From DATJGR01 sp963812255 (GTDB taxonomy: Bacteria; Pseudomonadota; Gammaproteobacteria; Pseudomonadales; Azotimanducaceae): a DNA stretch of 64,000 nucleotides. The translations under genes were made by a program, and so were the position numbers. Positions 60,398-64,000 of the stretch are shown here, piece by piece. The stretch's first letter is position 1. The number at the start of each line of letters is the position of its first letter. The DNA is taken from contig CAWEUM010000005.1 in the NCBI GenBank assembly GCA_963812255.1, forward strand, positions 1,426,001-1,490,000, read 5' to 3'. Under the pieces are notes generated by a model. The model made no database searches and had not been told where the DNA came from. It saw only the letters and a program-made list of their open reading frames with translations.

Positions 60398-61171
60398 TCA
60401 CATCCGGTCGATGAACACGTGCTCCTTGCCGAGCCACATGCACGAACGTTTGAAATCGATGAACTTGCTCTCGTCCTCGATCGCGCGCGCACCGGACGCT
60501 TCGGCCTCCGGGCCCGTCCTTCGCACGCCGCGATCGAACCATACCTCCGCGTGGCCGGTGTAAGGTGCCACAGACGTTGCGCGCGACGCGCGTAGTTCCG
60601 CTTCCAACGGACTCTCGAAACGATGCACCTGCTGATAACGCAGGATGCCGGCAGCGCTCGCCTGCGAGCGGATCAATGGACCATGACTCGTCCGCCAGTA
60701 GCGCTGCGCCGCCTCTTCGGTGAGGTCCGCGCGAGCGCGCAACGGGAAATACAACTTCACGATGCTGCTGTGTGGGCGCGCGACGATGTTTTCCGGAGTC
60801 GGGTTTACCTGTGGGTACTCATGAGCCAGCCACAGCGGCGAGCTGGGCAGGTCGATGAACCGGTGTTCGTCTTCGAGCAGCGCCGCGGCGGCGGTGGCGC
60901 CGGCTTGCGTCGACAGCGCATCAGCGATCGCTTGCTCGGAGTCCCACCATAACTCTGCGACGCCGTCGTACGGCGGTTCCATGCCGCCGCGTGCGGCGGC
61001 CATGCGCTCGTTGGATGCATCCTCGACGCGATGCACCTGTACGTAGCGCAGCGTATCGATGCGCTGCGCGTGACTTGCAACGAGTGGTCCGTGCTCCTCG
61101 CGCCAGTACTGTTGAAATTCAGCTAATGACAGACGCGGTTTGCGACGCAGCAGGAAGATCAAACGAATCAT
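60398..61171 (-). CDS. tandem EthD-domain protein
   Basis: 257 residues, two copies of an EthD/dimeric ferredoxin-like domain. The first half has FQQYWREEHGPLVASHA and RYVQVHRVED, the second AQRYWRTSHGPLIRSQA and RYQQVHRFES. Each half ends with a Phe-Ile-Asp segment (RFIDLPSS and KFIDFKRS). EthD proteins often act with oxidative degradation systems, and some decarboxylate or bind reactive products. The fused duplication would give an internal dimer. ATG 61171 starts the first domain; the longer frame upstream is unsupported. Confidence 0.8.
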   Translation of the reverse strand: MIRLIFLLRRKPRLSLAEFQQYWREEHGPLVASHAQRIDTLRYVQVHRVEDASNERMAAARGGMEPPYDGVAELWWDSEQAIADALSTQAGATAAAALLEDEHRFIDLPSSPLWLAHEYPQVNPTPENIVARPHSSIVKLYFPLRARADLTEEAAQRYWRTSHGPLIRSQASAAGILRYQQVHRFESPLEAELRASRATSVAPYTGHAEVWFDRGVRRTGPEAEASGARAIEDESKFIDFKRSCMWLGKEHVFIDRM

Positions 61172-61359
61172 GGACGTGCTCTCTCTCGCGGGTTTCAAAC
61201 GATCATGACGCACCCGAACAATACCGCATGTGGACACACCGGTCGCGCGCTTGACCAGGGTGCGACGCCGGGGGCAGATTGTCGGTTGTCTGTGCCTCGC
61301 GTACCTGTGCTTCATGTAGTTCGGCATCGGTTCAACGTGACGATGAGAACCGAGAATTC

Positions 61360-61746
61360 ATGCCTGCCCGCCAACGCCTGTTGCTTCGCTTTCTGGTCGT
61401 CGTATTGGCGGTCTACGTCGGTCTGGCGCTGTGGCGGCCGGAATGGTGTTCGCCCGACATCGTCTCGCTTGTTTCCTTCTCGGTTCTGCTGGTGGTGATC
61501 GCCTTTCTGACCCTGGTGGTTCGCGGCGATCTCGCGACGGATGGACACCGCGGCCTGCCGCGCCAGTTCTGGGTGGTCTTCGCGTGCTTCACAGGTGCAT
61601 TCGGATTGGCCATGCTGCTCGCGATTCTCGGCTTGCCGTGGCTGGGCTACACGAGCTTCGCGTTGCTGCTGGGCGAGTGGGCATGGTGGGTGATCCCGCT
61701 GTTCGCAGCGGGGCTGTATCCAATGACCAACAGTCGACTTCGATAG
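61360..61746 (+). CDS. hypothetical three-helix membrane protein
   Basis: 128 residues from ATG 61360. Three or four hydrophobic segments (about 8-22, 30-50, 65-88 and 95-115) and few conserved-looking polar residues. No family is recognised. It follows the leftward EthD gene divergently and precedes the HD-domain gene by 19 bases, so it may be the first gene of the short operon to the right. Confidence 0.6.
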   Translation: MPARQRLLLRFLVVVLAVYVGLALWRPEWCSPDIVSLVSFSVLLVVIAFLTLVVRGDLATDGHRGLPRQFWVVFACFTGAFGLAMLLAILGLPWLGYTSFALLLGEWAWWVIPLFAAGLYPMTNSRLR

Positions 61747-61765
61747 TCCTGAGAGTTCTGCCCCG

Positions 61766-62416
61766 GTGAACGCCTTCACGCACGCAAGACTTCGATCGAG
61801 CCTGGAGCAACTGGCGATTCGACCGTCACAAGACATCTACGCCGAACTCCATGCGGCATACTTGGAACCTCACCGGCACTACCACGGACCACACCACATC
61901 GACCAATGTCTTGCCCAATTCGATAGCCACCGTGTCCTCGCGATACACCCGGCGGAGATCGAGATCGCGCTATGGTTCCACGACGCGATATACGACACGC
62001 GGCGCAATGACAACGAACGGCGTAGTGCCGATTGGGCCAAGTACTATCTCGAAAGCGAGCACGCCGATTGCCATTCCGTCGAGCGCATTCAGGCGCTGAT
62101 CATGGCAACGCGGCACAGCGCACTCGTCAGCGATCTCGACCAGCAACTGCTCGTCGACATCGATCTCGGAATTCTGGGCCAGCCGCCCGACGTGTTCGAA
62201 CGCTATGACAACGACATACGTCGGGAATACCATTGGGTACCGTGGCCGCGGTACGTCGAGGGGAGAGTGTCGGTGTTAGGTGCGTTCCTGGAGCGGGCGC
62301 GGATCTATTCGACGGCCACCTTCGTCGATCGATACGAAGCGCAGGCGCGGCTGAACATCGCCAACGCGATCGAGAGACTCGAACACGCCCCGGATCGAGG
62401 TAACTCAAATGTGTAG
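61766..62416 (+). CDS. HD-superfamily metal-dependent hydrolase
   Basis: 216 residues from a GTG. HYHGPHHIDQC, the ALWFHDAIYD motif and LLVDIDLGILGQ supply the His, His-Asp and Asp ligands of an HD-type metal site. This matches the predicted HD-superfamily hydrolase group sometimes mislabelled as an NMDA-receptor-like protein. Substrate probably a phosphorylated nucleotide-like molecule, but unproved. It overlaps the DUF2277 gene by eight bases. Confidence 0.85.
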   Translation: MNAFTHARLRSSLEQLAIRPSQDIYAELHAAYLEPHRHYHGPHHIDQCLAQFDSHRVLAIHPAEIEIALWFHDAIYDTRRNDNERRSADWAKYYLESEHADCHSVERIQALIMATRHSALVSDLDQQLLVDIDLGILGQPPDVFERYDNDIRREYHWVPWPRYVEGRVSVLGAFLERARIYSTATFVDRYEAQARLNIANAIERLEHAPDRGNSNV

Positions 62417-62702
62417 GAACATCAGGACCCTATTCAATTTCGACCCACCGGTGACCGATGCGGAGATTCACGCCGCTGCACTGCAGTTCGTCCGCAAGGT
62501 CAGTGGATTCAACAAACCGTCAAAGGCCAATGAGGCAGCGTTCTTGTTCAGCGTAGATGAAATCGCACGGATCTCTTCGGACCTGTTGAAGTCGCTCGAG
62601 ACCAACGCGCCGCCAAAGAATCGGGCTGAAGAGATCGCACGGGCGCGCGCCAAAGCAGCAAAACGGTTTGGTGCATCGCCTACCGCTGCCGAACGCGCGT
62701 GA
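62409..62702 (+). CDS. DUF2277 family protein
   Basis: 97 residues. The N-terminal MCRNIRTLFNFDPPVTDAEI and FVRKVSGFNKPSKANEAAF segments match DUF2277, a small helical family of unknown role whose conserved N-terminal Cys-Arg pair suggests metal or nucleic-acid contact. The C-terminal tail is basic (KNRAEEIARARAKAAKRFG). It begins inside the last codons of the HD gene and lies four bases before the ferredoxin gene. Confidence 0.88.
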   Translation: MCRNIRTLFNFDPPVTDAEIHAAALQFVRKVSGFNKPSKANEAAFLFSVDEIARISSDLLKSLETNAPPKNRAEEIARARAKAAKRFGASPTAAERA

Positions 62703-62706
62703 TGTG

Positions 62707-63033
62707 ATGGATCTCCCCAGCGACATGGTAGCGCCGGAATGCAGCGATCTATCGGGCCGCGTCGCACCGTTCGTCGATCGCGATCGCTGCGAAGGCAAGT
62801 CCGATTGCGTTCGCGTTTGTCCATTCAACGTGTTCGAAATCGGCATGTTGACGAAACCCCAACGCCGCCAGCTGTCGCTGGTTGGCCGCGCCAAGGCCTG
62901 GGTACACGGCTACAAGCAGGCGTTCATCGTCAATCCGCTCGACTGTCATGCGTGTCAGTTGTGCGTGGCGGCGTGCCCTGAACATGCGCTGCGGCTTGCA
63001 CCGCTCTCGAACGCACCCGAGCACGCTCCATGA
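62707..63033 (+). CDS. 2x[4Fe-4S] ferredoxin-like protein
   Basis: 108 residues from ATG 62707. Two cysteine clusters, CEGKSDCVRVCP (about 30-41) and CHACQLCVAACP (about 81-92), form the ligands of two [4Fe-4S] sites, separated by a long loop. The first cluster spacing CxxxxxCxxxC is slightly wider than the usual CxxCxxCxxxCP. It probably transfers electrons in the cytosol. The downstream EcsC gene overlaps it by four bases. Confidence 0.85.
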   Translation: MDLPSDMVAPECSDLSGRVAPFVDRDRCEGKSDCVRVCPFNVFEIGMLTKPQRRQLSLVGRAKAWVHGYKQAFIVNPLDCHACQLCVAACPEHALRLAPLSNAPEHAP

Positions 63034-63833
63034 GCGATTCCGCACTGACACGCGCAAAACTCGCTCCGGAGCATCTGCTCGAACTGCGTGCGGCAAAGCA
63101 GACGTTGGAAAGTCCGCGTTTTTCAATTCAGGCGCTGAATCTCATCGGCGTTCCAATTGAACTGGGCATCACGCATTTGCCTGTGGACTGGCGCGAAAAG
63201 ATCCTGTCGATCAGCCGGGTCGCGCTGGAACGCGCGGCAGATATCGCGTTGTGGAGCATCGACGCGTCACGACCCCGCGCGGCGAACGAGTTGCTTCACA
63301 AACTCGCCGCCACCGGCACGGGTGCCGCCGGCGGCGCGTTCGGCGCATCGGCGCTGGTGCTGGAGCTACCGCTTTCGACCACCGTCATGTTGCGCTCGAT
63401 TGCCGACATCGCGCGCGCCGAAGGCGAGGACCTTCACTCTGCCGACGCAAAGCTCGCTTGCCTGTCGGTATTTGCCTTCGGGGGTCGTGCAAAGTCTGAT
63501 GACGCGACCGAGTCGGCCTACTACCTGGCGCGCCTGAGTCTCGCGAATGCGGTCGCCGAAGCCGCGCACCATCTCATGTCGAAACACGCTGTGAAGGGTG
63601 CCGCGCCGCCGCTGATCAATCTCATTCAGCGAATCGCGGCGCGCTTCAGTCTGCAGGTATCGGAGAAAGCAGCGGCGCAGGCGGTGCCGATCATCGGCGC
63701 AGCCGGCGGCGCGGTGCTGAACTGGCTCTTCATCAGCCACTATCAACAGATGGCGAAAGGCCATTTCACGATCCGAAAGCTGGAGCGTATGTATTCGCCC
63801 GAGCTGATCGAGTCCGTTTACCGGGAAGCCTAA
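63030..63833 (+). CDS. EcsC family protein
   Basis: 267 residues. The EcsC domain includes RVALERAADIALWSI, AATGTGAAGGAFGASALVLELPLST and IIGAAGGAVLNWLFISHYQQMAKGHFTIRKLE. The Gly-rich hydrophobic stretches could touch or span a membrane. EcsC was named from a Bacillus ABC-transporter operon, but its function is unclear. Here it follows the ferredoxin gene and is unlinked to an ABC system. Confidence 0.87.
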   Translation: MSDSALTRAKLAPEHLLELRAAKQTLESPRFSIQALNLIGVPIELGITHLPVDWREKILSISRVALERAADIALWSIDASRPRAANELLHKLAATGTGAAGGAFGASALVLELPLSTTVMLRSIADIARAEGEDLHSADAKLACLSVFAFGGRAKSDDATESAYYLARLSLANAVAEAAHHLMSKHAVKGAAPPLINLIQRIAARFSLQVSEKAAAQAVPIIGAAGGAVLNWLFISHYQQMAKGHFTIRKLERMYSPELIESVYREA

Positions 63834-63849
63834 GCGTAGTGACAAACTC

Positions 63850-64000
63850 ATGAACCAAGCCGATCTCACGGTCGAACGCATCGATGAAGCGTCGAACGCG
63901 CTGATGACGAACCTGTTCGAGCTCTATCTCCACGACATGGCTGAATGGTTTCTGTTCGACACCGATGACGCCGGCCACTACGGCTACGACATGTCGAAAC
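63850..64000 (+). CDS. GNAT family N-acetyltransferase, N-terminal part (truncated by window edge)
   Basis: 50 residues of an open frame running off the window: MNQADLTVERIDEASNAL, then LFELYLHDMAEW and HYGYDMSK. The LYLHDMAEWF...YGY pattern resembles the N-terminus of predicted acetyltransferases with this stretch. The remainder, with the acetyl-CoA motif, lies outside the window, so the family call is tentative. Confidence 0.6.
   Translation, partial: MNQADLTVERIDEASNALMTNLFELYLHDMAEWFLFDTDDAGHYGYDMSK

Noticed and set aside
1..64000. CRISPR arrays, tRNA and rRNA genes, insertion sequences, prophage, plasmid or integrative-element genes.
   Set aside because: No repeat-spacer pattern, no tRNA-like cloverleaf ends, and no transposase, integrase or phage structural gene was recognised on either strand. 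A tRNAscan and HMM search would be decisive.

Overview
The window is a GC-rich, gene-dense chromosomal segment from a gammaproteobacterium. The evidence is content and gene order: a Vfr/Crp-type cAMP receptor, Coq7, DsbD, a dusB-fis pair, ComF, AceK, Mpl and SrkA. Two long stretches also follow textbook gammaproteobacterial orders. Several acyl-CoA dehydrogenases, the Vfr-like regulator and the trpGDC-vfr-osmC-coq7-HIT-AAA order point towards the Pseudomonas/Xanthomonadales/Nevskiales side of the class. This placement is inferred from memory of synteny, not computed. No phage, insertion sequence, CRISPR array, rRNA or tRNA was recognised.

Layout. 1-672: 3' part of trpE, with three apparent single-base indels. 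673-7163: an accessory interval between trpE and trpG. It holds a DUF3108 protein, DoxX, two small proteins, a DUF692 (MNIO) oxidase with its HvfC/BufC-like partner, and a GH17-GT2 glucan synthase (NdvB-like). 7164-9595: trpG-trpD-trpC. 9573-16913: RDD protein, SRPBCC protein, P-loop kinase, crp/vfr, osmC, coq7, HIT, Ycf46-like AAA ATPase and a cyclic-nucleotide-binding protein. 17014-26148: one continuous reverse-strand run, dsbD-aroQ-accB-prmA-DUF3426-dusB-fis-purH-purD, without the accC usually found between accB and prmA. 26344-28128: a lipoprotein-like TPR protein and a DUF2333 protein. 28301-31668: a K+-independent H+-pumping pyrophosphatase facing a PPi-type phosphofructokinase, with a REP-like palindrome between them. 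31753-35689: a membrane protein, then the coupled trio mpl, a methylthioribose-kinase-like gene and a nucleoside-hydrolase-like gene. 35743-40033: a lipoprotein and two tandem DmdC/FadE-type acyl-CoA dehydrogenases. 40169-44520: comF, modABC and srkA. 44531-50427: a PlsB-like acyltransferase, an MBL hydrolase, a 52-residue PEP-CTERM-like mini-protein, an SDR, and a two-gene acyl-CoA dehydrogenase. 50424-54073: DUF2628, aceK, a VOC protein and a TauD-family dioxygenase. 54115-58770: a DevBCA-type ABC exporter and a type-B carboxylesterase. 59116-64000: GNAT, a frameshifted epimerase-like gene, a double EthD protein, a membrane protein, HD hydrolase, DUF2277, ferredoxin, EcsC, and a truncated GNAT at the window edge.

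The core of the window is housekeeping: tryptophan, purine, shikimate, fatty-acid, peptidoglycan-recycling and molybdate genes. Many neighbours overlap by 1-4 bases and are probably translationally coupled. The parts most worth a second look are the MNIO/BufC pair lacking a recognisable precursor peptide, the 52-aa signal-peptide-plus-sorting-signal protein, the mpl/kinase/nucleoside-hydrolase trio, the pyrophosphate module, and the missing accC and speD in otherwise conserved neighbourhoods. Two genes (trpE and the epimerase) carry frameshifts in conserved motifs; these may be real or may be sequence errors.
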